Assembly: GCA_037074535.1 (NCBI GenBank)
Contig: CM073473.1
Location: forward strand, 129,001-193,000
Origin: Gleditsia sinensis
Lineage: Eukaryota; Streptophyta; Magnoliopsida; Fabales; Fabaceae
DNA: 64,000 nucleotides
Reading direction: 5' to 3'
The stretch's first letter is position 1. The number at the start of each line of letters is the position of its first letter. Under the pieces are notes generated by a model. It did no database searches. It saw nothing but the letters and a program-made list of their open reading frames with translations, and was not told where the DNA came from. The translations under genes were made by a program, and so were the position numbers. Below, in pieces: positions 1 through 11,661 of this stretch.

Positions 1-2770
1 TAAATATTAATTTAAACTAATTTAAACTAATTATAAGTTTTTAATACCATAAAAAATATTTTAAAGTAAACAAAATGATAATTAAATTTTATCATAAAAT
101 CGAACATTTTTATGGTAGTTTTATTTTAAACAATCATATCAATTTAAAAAATGATTTTTACTTTTAAAACATATAAGACTTGTTAAAAACTCTCTCTCAA
201 AAATCTTAAAAAATCTTTAACTTTATATAAATTTTGTATCCTTTCTAAATTTAGAACCATATACTCAAACTAAAACACAATATATTATTTTAATATTAAT
301 TTTATTTAAGAATTTAAATTTAAATGAGTATAGATTAATAGAGTAGAAATTTACATGACCTTTACTTATATTTTCACATTATTTATTTAATAAATATAAT
401 TTTTAAATTACAAAATATATATTGTATTGACATATTACATCTTTGTCTTTCCTTGTTGATTTTTAAACTTCACCAAGTATCGTACCGCAAATACAGGAGC
501 TCTGTGGAAACCAATAACAATTGTGGAAAAAGAAAACTAAAGAAGATACAATTTAAATATATTTATCTCCAGAGATGTTGCAACAGCCACACGACTTGTA
601 TGACCATTCTTTTCTTTTTTTCTTTTTTTTGACAAGTATATGACCATTCAACCAATAGAAAACTTGAGAACGAGTTCAGCAAAACTGTTTCAAAGCCGAA
701 AAGGCCCATCATAATTCTAAATTTTTAATTTTATTTAAAAAATTTTAACAGCATAAATCAAATGTGCATCTCCCGTAATAAGAAGATTAAGGTCTTCCAG
801 TTATGCTTTTCTCTCTCTCTCTCTCTCTCTAGTTTTCCCATCATTTTCAGCTCTTTTTGTTTTTGGTTAAGGCATTCAAATGTGCAATCATCATAGGATC
901 CCAATGAACCAACTTCACCGAATCAAACCAAATCAACTTTTAACATGTTGGTTTTACTCGGGTCTTCTAGCACTAACCTAACCAATCAGCCCAAGAACAG
1001 GTTTCCAAATTTGATCCGTATGGTTATTCTGATCCCTCAAAACTGACCAAATTGAACCAATTTATAACACTAACAATGACCAATTCATTCATGCACAAGG
1101 AGAACCGAAGTAAAACACATCAATTGTCCTGACTCCTGAGGTCCAAACACTACTATCAAATTGATATTTGTTAAGTGTTTTTTTTTTTTACAAATTGTTT
1201 AATACAAATCTACTTAATCAAACTACACAATATTTGCCCATCAATTTCTTAAGGACTCTTGACTGAACTTTTCTACTGCCATAGGAACATATATGACAAG
1301 TCCCACCATTTTATCAAAATTTGAAGAGTGCGGGGAATTTACTTTTAAATATATAAGATCAATGAATCTTACGATAACAACGCATATTATCACCTGTAAT
1401 GATCCTTCAAACTTTCGCCCAAAAGACATCGCTGGATTTAGATAGAAACAATTGTCAGTTTTAACTTTTAACTGGAACTAATAGTCACAATGATCGTTAA
1501 AACACCAATTAAAAAAGCAATAACCACCAGAACAGTGACCAACATTAGTGGCACTAGAACAAGGGGGCAATCGACTAAAAACTTTTTAACACTGATGAAG
1601 ACTACTAACAACAACAACAAAGTGAGATGATTAGAATGCAACAAACTGTTCCTACGCTGATTTTAAGGGTCGTCGTTTGCATCACATTTACATTATCTGC
1701 ATATTTGCTTGGGGTTGCTATTGATTTGATAGGCCACTTGCACAAGCCATATTCGACTTTGTTAGTGCAATACTGCTCCCGAGCACAATTATCTACAGAA
1801 CCAAATACAGTGCCAAAAGGAGGGCGGACAAACCAATAACTAAAAATTTCACTTATCAGAAAATATATTTTTTCAAAATAATGATTATAAAATATGTTTG
1901 GTCTAATAATTACCAAATAAATATTACTGTATACCAAACGCTGCTTAAAGTATTCCTTAAAAACCTCAGCTGTTAGCGTCCGTTACGGATGAAAATTGCA
2001 CCGCATTTCAGTCCAAAGAAGAGACGTTAGGTGCAGTAATTCCAAATCTTAACGCGAGCAGATAAGTTACCAGCGTGGCAGAATTCGAAGTCTCCGAAAG
2101 TATGTTGGAGATCGAACTAGAGCGGAGGCCACCGCCCTTCCAAGCCAAACTATGAGGTTTGTCAAAAGAGTTAAGACTACACTTATTGGAACCGAAGTTG
2201 CATCCAGAGCGAGCGAGTAAAATTTGTTGAACAAATGAGCCAATTTCGAGCCAAATGAAATTTTGAATAAAAGCAAACTTCGCTGAATGACGTTATTTTT
2301 ATTATTTTAATTAAAAATAAATATATATTCTAAATTAAATGTAGTATAATATATTTCAAAAAAATAATATCATAACTATATAAAATTAATTATTAAATAA
2401 AAAAACTGTGAATTAATTTGTTTCAATATAACTAGTTTGGACGAGAGGAAATAGGGTTAAAAAGACCAAATATTTTTTATTAAAGATATTTTTAAATATC
2501 TTTAAACATAAACAAAAGAATCTCAATTGATTAGAATGTCAATTATAATTCATAATCCATTCATCACACTCAATTAATTATTACATCATTATACTCTTTT
2601 CAATAATTTTGAAGTGCCTGCGATTTTTTTCTTTTTTCAACACCTTTCATGATGTTATGATTTTGTAAATTGTATTTATAATATTAAAAATAAATAAATG
2701 TGTTATTTATAGGTAATTGTTAATCTTGTTTAAAATTATATTAAATTTAATTTATTACAGTTTATATGTA
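1..2770. other. AT-rich intergenic DNA, no supported gene
   Basis: I see no supportable gene here. The stretch is strongly AT-rich and contains a CT microsatellite near 812-831 and several poly-T runs. A short hydrophobic reading frame on the plus strand (about 1627-1860) looks like a decayed membrane-protein fragment but matches no family I can name. A somewhat GC-richer patch at about 1975-2270 shows no recognisable coding pattern. Confidence 0.6.
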
Positions 2771-2825
2771 ATGTTCGATAATTCTATCACTTCTCTTGAG
2801 ATATACAAATTAATTCGCTTTTGAA

Positions 2826-2990
2826 TGTCTTGTCACAGACTTACTCTTTTTTCTCTGAGTAACGATCGTGTGATATTTATCTAAGAATTTTATTGATACT
2901 TAACTAAATTAACTTTCTTCAAGACATCTCTCCAAGAGATAAAGTGACTAAAGAGAGCAAGAGAAAAAGTAAGAGAATTTACAGAACTTG
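2826..2990 (-). repeat. Degenerate LTR end, inverted relative to the adjacent gag
   Basis: The sequence starting TGTCACAGACTTACTC resembles, in the same plus-strand orientation, the 3' LTR edge at 59256 (TGTCACGACCTTACTC). Both continue with a similar purine-rich stretch of the AGAGCAAGAGAAA type. That LTR belongs to a minus-strand element, so this fragment is the antisense of an LTR end, yet the gag remnant just downstream reads on the plus strand. It is either a separate insertion or an inverted rearrangement. The identification rests on visual similarity over about 150 bp. Confidence 0.5.
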
Positions 2991-2999
2991 AAGAATGTT

Positions 3000-4250
3000 A
3001 GAGAATTTCTATTCATGAGAACACCTTGGAGGCCATGGATATGCGCCTACAAAAGGGTGAGTATGACAAAGAGGTCTTAGAGTCTCATGTATTGGAACAA
3101 CTTGATCTCATAAAAGAGGATGTGTTTGATGCTCAAAAGGATGAGGAGAAAAGGGCTGAGCACCTTAATGCCCTAAAGAGCAAAATAAAAACTGTCATAA
3201 GGCGACTTAGATAGTCTTATGACATCTTTTGACGAGGTGAGGATGCGACCTAGCAACTATGCGGGTTCAAGTGGAGTACGGAAAACTCCAAGAATTGATC
3301 TCCTAAAGCTAAAGAAGTTCAAAGGCGTGAATGACGCGAAAAAGGTGACAAATTTCCTCTGAAAAATGGAGAGATATTTTGAGTGTATGAGCATTGAGGA
3401 AGAATATATGAAGGTACACACTACTTCCTTTTATCTTACTGACAATGCAACTTTATGGTGGAGAAGAAAGCATGCAGACATAGAGAAATGTCTGTGTACC
3501 ATTAGCACATGAGAAGAATTCAAGAAGTAGTTGAAAAGACAATTCTTCTCAGAAAATATGGTTTATGAAACTAAAAAGAAGATGAGGGAACTCAAGCATA
3601 AGACCACCATAAATTACTATGTTAGGGAGTTCACATCCCTTATACTCAAAATTCCTAACTTAGCCACCGAAGATGCTCTCTTCTTCTTTATTGACGGTCT
3701 CCAACCATGGGCCAAGCAGGAGTTGAAGTGAAGAGGAGTCAATGACGTTGATGAAATTATTACTGTGGCAGAGTCACTCATCAAATACTATCGAGACTAT
3801 GGTAAAGATGGGGGAGACAAAGGGAAGGATGTTGTCAAGAAGGAGAATAAGTACTTTTCAAAAAAAGAATATGAAGAGAAAAAAAAGACCTTTGTGCCGA
3901 GGACTAACTGCTTCGTATACAAGGGACCACACCCGATGAAGGAATGTTGGACTCAATTGCAGAGGAAAGAGAATCTCAAAAAGTTGCTAACATGAGATCT
4001 CTCTAACTGTTAAATGCTGTAAAAATGGTAGACCTATCACTCTCAAAAGAGAAGAAAGGACTAATGTACGTAGCCCTTCATCTAAACGGAAAGCTCGTTG
4101 AGACGATGGTGGACACTGGAGCTATCCAAAATTTTATCACACCAAAAGAAGTCAAGAGACTCGGTTTAAAGCTCTCTTCAAAGTTCTCTTACTTTCTCTC
4201 TTTAGTCACTTTATTTCTTAGAGAAATGTCTTGAAAAATGCTAACTTAGT
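3000..4250 (+). pseudogene. Ty3/gypsy gag-protease remnant
   Basis: This is a decayed capsid and protease region of a gypsy retrotransposon. The stretch around 3590-3730 has the gag pattern YYVREF...DGLQPWAKQEL, which parallels YIREF...DGLQPWAQQEL in the chromovirus at 61.8-64.0 kb. A zinc-knuckle relic (CFVYKGPHPMKEC, about 3909-3947) has lost its second cysteine. A protease motif VDTGA lies near 4110. The reading frame is broken by several stops (for example near 3213, 3360, 3510 and 3730) and ends in the protease at about 4250, with no reverse transcriptase. An upstream coiled-coil-like segment (3026-3214) fits a gag N-terminus. It is non-functional. Confidence 0.8.
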
Positions 4251-4415
4251 TAAACATAAAGAGAATCATCTTAACTAAATGCCGTACGGTCGCTACTCGG
4301 AGAAAAAAAAAAGTCCATGACAGTTTGTTTCAAATGGAGCAAATGGACAACTCTTACTTAAGTGCATATAGATTTTCTTCAATAAAGGTAGTTCAATTTT
4401 TTTTGAAAAAAAAAA

Positions 4416-5382
4416 GTGGCAAAACTTTATTTTTAGTTTCTTAAATGTATTTTAAATTTTATCTTTGTCTTTTAACTATTTATTTAATTTAATTTAATTT
4501 ATATCTTTTAATTCGCTAAATGACACAAAATTTGTTCCCATCACACTGTTAATTAGCATTGACTTGGAGTCATCTAAATAAAAAATTGCCACGTAAACAT
4601 AATTAGATAACAAAAACAAAACAAAATAACCCAAAAAAACAAACAACCAAACTATGCATTGTGAAGATTAAAGGGGCTACATTAATTGGCTTCTTCAACC
4701 CACCTTCTTCGTCGTTACTGCCATTGCTGCTACATTAACCCAAATGGAGATGTAAAAGGTGTATGTGGATTCCACTGTGAAAATTCTTGCATTTTGAAAT
4801 AAAAGGTAATGATAAAGAAGGAACAGGGGAAGAGGCACTAAAATTAGTGGAGTCAACAGGAGTCAGCACATCGTCGTTGATGGGATAGAAGAGAAGTAGA
4901 TTCACGATCAAATTTGAAGATTCTCCCATCTTCGAGCTAGGTCTGGTTATTGGACCCACAATCAATGAGATAATTAATAAGATGTGAGAAAGAAGGATTA
5001 AGGAGGAGAAGAACGAGAGGGAGAAGGGAGGGAAAACAACGATGCTTCGAGATAGCCAGTTGAATCCTCCTCCCATTTTCTTCGATTGGGTATTGCGAAG
5101 GGCGTGTTAATGTAGTAGCACTGGCGGTAATGGCGAAGAAAGTGGTTAATGTAGCCCTTTTAATCTTCACAATGCTGCGTTTTGTTATTTGACGATATAT
5201 ATATATGTGACAATTTTTAATTTATGTGGCATTAAGTTAGTGTCAACTAGCTATTAGTTTTAACTAAATGGTGTGACCGTGAGAAAAACTAACTTGCGTG
5301 TGTTAAAGAACATCAATAGAACAAAGATAAAAATGAAAATTGGATTAAACTTAAAAAGACTAAAAGTACACTTTTGCCAACA
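4416..5382. mobile_element. Fold-back / MULE-like non-autonomous DNA element
   Basis: The two ends form a long imperfect inverted repeat. The left end begins GGCAAAACTTTATTTTTAG (about 4417) and the complement of the right end begins GGCAAAAGTGTACTTTTAG (about 5382). Inner arms match better: 4657-4685 mirrors 5146-5174 (CATTGTGAAGATTAAA and its complement), followed by matching CTGCTACATTAA blocks. Arms of over 200 bp and no transposase suggest a Mutator-like or fold-back element. I could not find a clear target-site duplication. Open frames inside are an accident of low stop density. Confidence 0.6.
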
Positions 5383-6130
5383 AATATTTTATTCAGAGCA
5401 ATTTGGGAGGACATATTGTGTAAGTGTGTTTAATTTAGTAGTTAACTTTGTGTATTAACGAAAGAGGTGACATGAATTTGAACCCCCTAACTCCTAATCT
5501 GAAATTTTTTGACTCCTATCTCTGCTATACACAAAAATTTGGGAGGACATCTCAAAAGTTAAAATATGGTACTAATATCTTCAATTTGAAATTGTTTTAA
5601 TTGGTATGTCAAAAAAGATAATGGCTCCTAATAACTTTAATATTTTGAATAAAATTAATTTTATAATAAGAATTTTTTTCTCATATCAAGACAAAAGTTT
5701 GTCCCTGGCTTGTACAGGAGACTGTTTTTTTTTTTTTGGGTAAAGGTTTTAGACATATATTTTTATCTGAATTCTTAAATCCTATAGTATAAAATTTATT
5801 TATAATATACATAAATTTTGGCTCTTTAAAAAAGTATGAATGGAAAACCAAAGAAAACACTGTCACAAGGGATATATTTTAAAATAATCCTTTGGATTAT
5901 AATTTAAAATCATGAGAAAAAGGATAGAGCATGGGAAAATACGATTGTTTTCTGTGTTTTTGGTTATACAGAAAAATAAAAACAGAACGAGCAAAATGTG
6001 TCTCTACTGAGTCCAGAGGGCACGGAGGAAAAAATAAAATCAGTGGAGAGAAGTAGAGGAAATGCCAATTAGGGCCAGAGGCGTTTCCATTTAGAACCCT
6101 GATATCGAAATTGGAAACCCATATTGGGTG
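5383..6130. other. Intergenic DNA upstream of the LUC7-like gene
   Basis: AT-rich spacer with poly-T tracts and no recognisable coding sequence. The last 150 bases become less AT-rich and probably include the promoter and leader of the LUC7-like gene. I see no clear TATA box that I would defend. Confidence 0.5.
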
Positions 6131-6486
6131 TTACTTGGTAGAAGGGAAATGCGATAAGGAAGCAGCTGGACAGGTTGATGGGGGCTAATCGAAATGGAGA
6201 TGTAAGAGAGGTTAATCGTAAGTATTTTGATCGGGATGTCTGCCACCTCTATTTGGTCGGACTCTGTCGTCATGAACTATTCCAGCTAACCGTAATCAAC
6301 ATTTTCATTGTTTTTCCTCTTCAAACTCGTGTTATATTTTCATTGCCTTTGATTGAGAATTTTTTTCTTAAAAGATGGTTGATTTATGCAATATCATACG
6401 CCTATCTACTCCTTTCCCTTGAAATATGGGATCTTGCTTCTCCTACTGTCTCCTTAGACTGGTTTCTATCTGCTACCAACGTGATA

Positions 6487-7033
6487 CCAGCGGTGAACAA
6501 AAATCGAATTGGACCGAACTAAACCGAAAAAATCAAACCGAATCAATTAAAAATCGAACCAAATCGATTAAAATTGGTTTAGTTCGGTTTTTTTTTTAAA
6601 AAAGTCGACCGGTTCGGTTCGGTTGAGACGGTCCAACCGAACCAAACCGAACCGAACCAAATTATTTTTAATATATTTAATTTATATTATTAAATTTATT
6701 TTTTATTATATTTTAAAAATATTTTACATAATTTTTTTAAAATTTTTTGAAATAGGCCTAAAGAATTCGAAATAAATTTAAAAATTAAAAAAAATTAGGT
6801 CCAAAAAAAAATTAAATAGGTCAAAAATTAAAAAAATTTAACAAAAAAAATTTTTTTTTTTTTTAAAAGAACCGAATCAACCGAACCAAATCGAACCGTC
6901 TTTTGGCGGTTCGATTCGATTCAGTTGGTTAGACCTCAACCGAATCGAATAGGTCCAATTTTTTTTTTTTTTTATGGTCGGTTCGGTTTAATTGAGGTCC
7001 AAAATCGAACCGAATCGAACCTATGTACACCCT
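6487..7033. mobile_element. hAT-type MITE in intron 1 of the LUC7-like gene
   Basis: The element is rich in ACCGAA/TTCGGT repeats and has imperfect terminal inverted repeats: it starts CCAGCGGTGAACAAAAATCG and ends GTACACCCT. It is flanked by 8-bp near-identical direct repeats, ACGTGATA (6479-6486) and ACGTGATT (7034-7041). An 8-bp duplication is typical of hAT transposition. It carries no transposase. Long poly-T and poly-A tracts lie in the middle. Confidence 0.75.
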
Positions 7034-10000
7034 ACGTGATTTCTAGTTTCGTATGGTACAGGTACATCATGCACTCTGTTTTCAATCTCTCTCTTACTGA
7101 TTTTTTTTCGCATTTGTTGCAGAAAATGGATAAGAGCCCATGTCCAAAGGCGCATTCTCTGCAGCTGAGGAAAGAGTATCCATTACACTCTTCGTGAGGT
7201 CTACCCACTACAGTGTTTCTTATTGTTGAAGATATTTTTACTTTTAAAACTCTTTAATATTTGAAGGTAATGTACAGGTTGTTTACTGCCTCCCTGCTTC
7301 AAGCATGGTTCCGTGGCCTGTGTTGGCCTTTTTTTCATTTGATTTTGCTGTGCCCTAGGCGTGAAACTTTAAAATAATTCCTAGAGAAGAAAACCCTGGT
7401 AACACTGCAGCCAAATACTGTTTTTTACATCAACTAATTGTTTATAATGTGTCATTAGGATGGCTTGAAGTTGGGATTTTTTTGTTTTGGGGTAGTGCTT
7501 AACACTTTCTAGATACGAAGAAGCAAAAGCAAAAGGGATTGATAATTGTGACAGAGAGTTGGAGGATGTTATAGATAAGCTCATTGGTGAGTGTGATAGG
7601 AAAATTGGTAGAGCTTTGAAGCGCCTTAAGGATGAGGATGCCAAAGCTGCAATTGCAATTTCAGTCTCCCATGTTACTCGGGTGACTTTTCAGTCATGGT
7701 TCAACTGCTCAGAGGTGTTTGCTTGTAAGCTGTAATAATTATTTTGTTGAATATGCAGACACCTGAGGTACTTGATTTCTCAAAACAAATCAAAGAGACG
7801 TTGAAAGAAGCTGATGAATATGGTAATATTCTATTTCATTTACTTTATAAACTTTGCTTGCTTTTACATGATCTTGCATTTTCGTGCTTTAATTTTGGAG
7901 AACAATACTACACAGTAATGGATGACTTGGATTTGTGATGTTGTCTGATTATATCGGTGTAATTGTTCTTGTCTCAACTTGTAACCTTTCCCCATCAGTT
8001 CAAATGGGCATGTTGCTGCAGGTTGTCGCTTTAATGTTAATTTTTCCTTTTCTGCCCCTGGTTGTAAGTCTGTGTTTTATATGTGAAATTCTACAGTTAT
8101 TCCAAGATGTTATATTTATTTAGAACTGCACAGAGCCTAGCATAAAAGCAGGTAATTTAGATCCTTTGTCAAAATTTTCTTTTGAGCCAACTATTAGATT
8201 GCTAGCTGTTGGAACCCCAGAACAGAGATGTATAAATTCTAGTATATTCTTCCAATAACACTGAATAGCAGTAAATTGGGTACTCCTTAAAATGCCAAAA
8301 CAGTATCTCAATAGAAAAATTAATAGAAACAGGAATGGCTGATAGTGATAGCAGATATGCCAATAGCAGAAAAATACTTAGAAAAGGAAATGCAGAAAAT
8401 TAAGGATACTAACTCTATGAGATGCAGGCAATCTCACCACACTATTCTCCAGTATTTGCCTGCCTTTCTCTTTCTTCCTCTTCCCTCTTATTCCCCCTAA
8501 CAGACTCCAACTAACTTCCATTCTGCAGCCCTCCTTGGCCTCCCCATGTCCCTGCCCCTCTGCCCAATTCAGTTACATAACTGCCCACACAGCCCTCTAG
8601 TCCTCTATTTTCTTTCCTATGCCTTCTACTATATACATTAATAACTAGTGGTCTATCAAAAGCTTTTATGGTATGAATAATGTAGACAGAATTTTAACTA
8701 GTTTAAATTGAAAACTATTTATTTATAGAACTTTTGTTCCTCACACAAAACGTAATATGAAACTTAGAATCTAAACTGCACAGGTAAGAGATATCTTTGA
8801 TCTGTGCAGCATGATGAAGATGGTTTGCTATCTAGCAATTGATCTGGTGAAATAGGTGAAAGGAAGTCATCATATGAACTATATTATTTTACAATGGATG
8901 AGAAAGGGTTTCTCTAATATACAAGAAGTCATAGGTGATATTGATTTCTATGTTAATACGTGTACCCCTATTATTTATTAATTTTTCTCTTGGGTAAAAT
9001 AATTTTAGATTTGCAGATCTCAAAGGCAAAACAGATCTGAAGATTCGACCTTTGGAGGTTGTAGAGGAACTTAGAACTAAAAGAACAGACAAGCAGGTCA
9101 GGGTTAGCACTTGAACATCAGGGTGCATGTGATTGTCAATGCTGTGACCAGTTTTTTTTCTTCTTTGGGCTCATGTTGTTAGATCATCAAGATATTTATG
9201 TGATTTTCAGTATTGATTAGCATAGTAACAATTCTTTTCATTTGCAAGCAGTCCATGCTTCTTTTAGATGCCTTTAACAAAGAGAGGACATCTTTACCTC
9301 AACCTCTGCCAAATCCACCACCTTTGGCACCCATACCTGTAGTTACTCCTGATCCTTGCACACAGGAGATGATAAATGAAAATTGAAGGCAGAGGATCTT
9401 GGTAAGTCAGTGATAATCTTACTGAATTAAACTTTTCTTGATGACTGGAAGAATTTTAAGAAGTTCAGGAGAATATGCTCTATGCAAGTCTTGTAACTGC
9501 TGATGCATTCATTGGTACATTACAAGGCTATGAATATGCATTCATCGACCTGAAACTTATTCCCTTCACTCATGTTCAGCAGTCCTGAAATGTTACAAGA
9601 TTCCTTCTTTTTGTCCTCTATTAGTCTATTATGTTTGCTGAAGTGATAGAAATGGATCTTTACTCTTTAATTTAATTGATATTTTAGTTGAACAGGTGAA
9701 CAAGGAATGGTTGATGAGGCACAGAAACATTGGAAGACCGCCGAAGCATTTAAGGTCTTTCATTTGATTGTTTTTTCATATATATATATTGATGAAGTTA
9801 TTGAAATCTCATTGAACTAGTTGTATCCATCTTTATATGTTGGAATCTATGTCTATCTGCCGTTTTCATTTCATGCTTTTACTTACATAATGATCTGATT
9901 CTTCTGTCTCAGATTCCTGGCAGAGAGGAGCCAGTATTGGATTCTTCAAAGTATTCAGCTGCAGATGTGCGAATTGTTAGTTAATGTTTCATTATCTTTT

Positions 10001-11042
10001 CTTTTACATATTCAATTTTTTTTAATCTCTGCCAACACTGTAAACAAAATAAGAAGTCTAAGTAAAGAATTGGGTAAAAAGTACAAAAGATGTTCTGTAA
10101 TTCCCTTTTAACAACAGAATGCATGAATTTATCCAATAATTTACATTAGTTCTTGCTACTATGTGAATAACTTGAGAGAAACTGGAATGTGTTTCTTTAT
10201 ACATTCCTTCATTTTGCTAGTCGTAAACAATTCATAGTGAGTTGGTATTTGTGGGAGACATTGCAATCTATACATGTGTATCACTTTTAAAATTGTAGAA
10301 ACAGAAAAAGTGCAAAACATTTCCCCACGTGTCCTCCACAATTTTGACATTTTGCTAATTTTGTGCAATTCTTACCTGTCTTTTACTCTTGTAACAATTC
10401 AGACTGATCAGAAGCTACGTGTTTGCGACATTTGTGGAGAATTTTTGAGTGTTTATGACAGGTAAATTTTGATACTGTACCACCTTTTCGCATTCCTCTC
10501 CCTTTTAAACTTGTATAGGCAGTAGAACTAGTATTTGGGGTTTTAAGTGCTTCAGCTTTTGACCCGTTATTAATACCTCCTTGTCACCAGCAGGCTCTTG
10601 TGCCAGTTTTACGGGGATAACTTTTGCAGCTAAAGAATGCGTGTCTCTTCTCTGTTATGCTTGTAGATCATGCTATATTCTTAGCTGGAAATTTATGGGC
10701 AAATCACATTGTACGTCTGTATATTATCATTAAACTCTTGCATATTTTGTGTGAATGTTTTGATTTGTAGTATGATTTTCAGTGATCGCAGATTAGCTCA
10801 TCATTTTGGAGGGAAACTTCTTCTAGGTTATTTGCAGATTCATGAGAAGTTAGAAGAACTTCAAGTAAGCTATCTGTTATGTGTTTCTAATCTTAAATAA
10901 TTTAATTCTGTTCTGAAATTGGCCTAATATGCTGTTCGTACTAGTAGATGAGGAGCAAATGTCAGGATTTTCCAGTTGGTTGTTTGCAAAATATTTCAGC
11001 TAAAGCCTTTGCTTTTGTTGCTTTGAGGCTATTGTTTCTATG

Positions 11043-11661
11043 CAAGGTTGTCAAGATTGAGATATTACGTAGGATTGGTTGAGGGTCCGAAAAGATCGAA
11101 TCGTAAGACTGGATTGAAGATCATAAGATTTTACCATTTATGAAATTTATATGTGTGTGTGTGTGTGTGTATAGTCACACTTACATAAAAATCATATATA
11201 AGCATAATACTATTAAAATCTCATCATACATTAACAACACAAGTCAAAAGTTGTAGAAGTCAAAAAATCTCATACATTTAACATAACTCGTAAGTTTCTA
11301 AAGTAACATTATCCGTACATTAAGAAATCACAAGGCTCAAAAGGTCACAATTTCAAACTTCAAGCATCAAGTTTCAAACATCAACAAAATTCAAGTCACA
11401 ACAAGAAATTATGGCAGTTGAGATGTTTCTTAGTTCTCACGATCACTAGAAAGAAGTGTTTAGCAAGCTAAATTTGGGATTTATGGCTTTGAAAAAAAAT
11501 TGAATCGGCCAGGATTATAAGATTGTAAAATTGCATAGCATGGTGAGATTGTAGGATCACATGATCTGGATCGCAATCCTTTCACAATCTTGACAGATTT
11601 CAATCTTATCTAAGATCCGGATCATTTTTCATGGTTTGAGGTTACGATTTTAACAACCTTG
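11043..11661. mobile_element. hAT-like MITE in intron 10 of the LUC7-like gene
   Basis: The termini are inverted repeats: CAAGGTTGTCAAGATTG at the left and a right end whose complement starts CAAGGTTGTTAAAATCG. Flanks are TTTCTATG (11035-11042) and CTTCTATA (11662-11669), an 8-bp duplication with six matches, which fits hAT elements. A TG microsatellite (about 11152-11171) lies inside, followed by an ACA-rich stretch. No coding capacity is visible. Confidence 0.65.

Noticed and set aside
4735..5170. Two overlapping minus-strand frames of 77-113 codons
   Set aside because: They lie between the arms of an inverted-repeat element, have Ser/Leu/Ile-rich composition and no family pattern.
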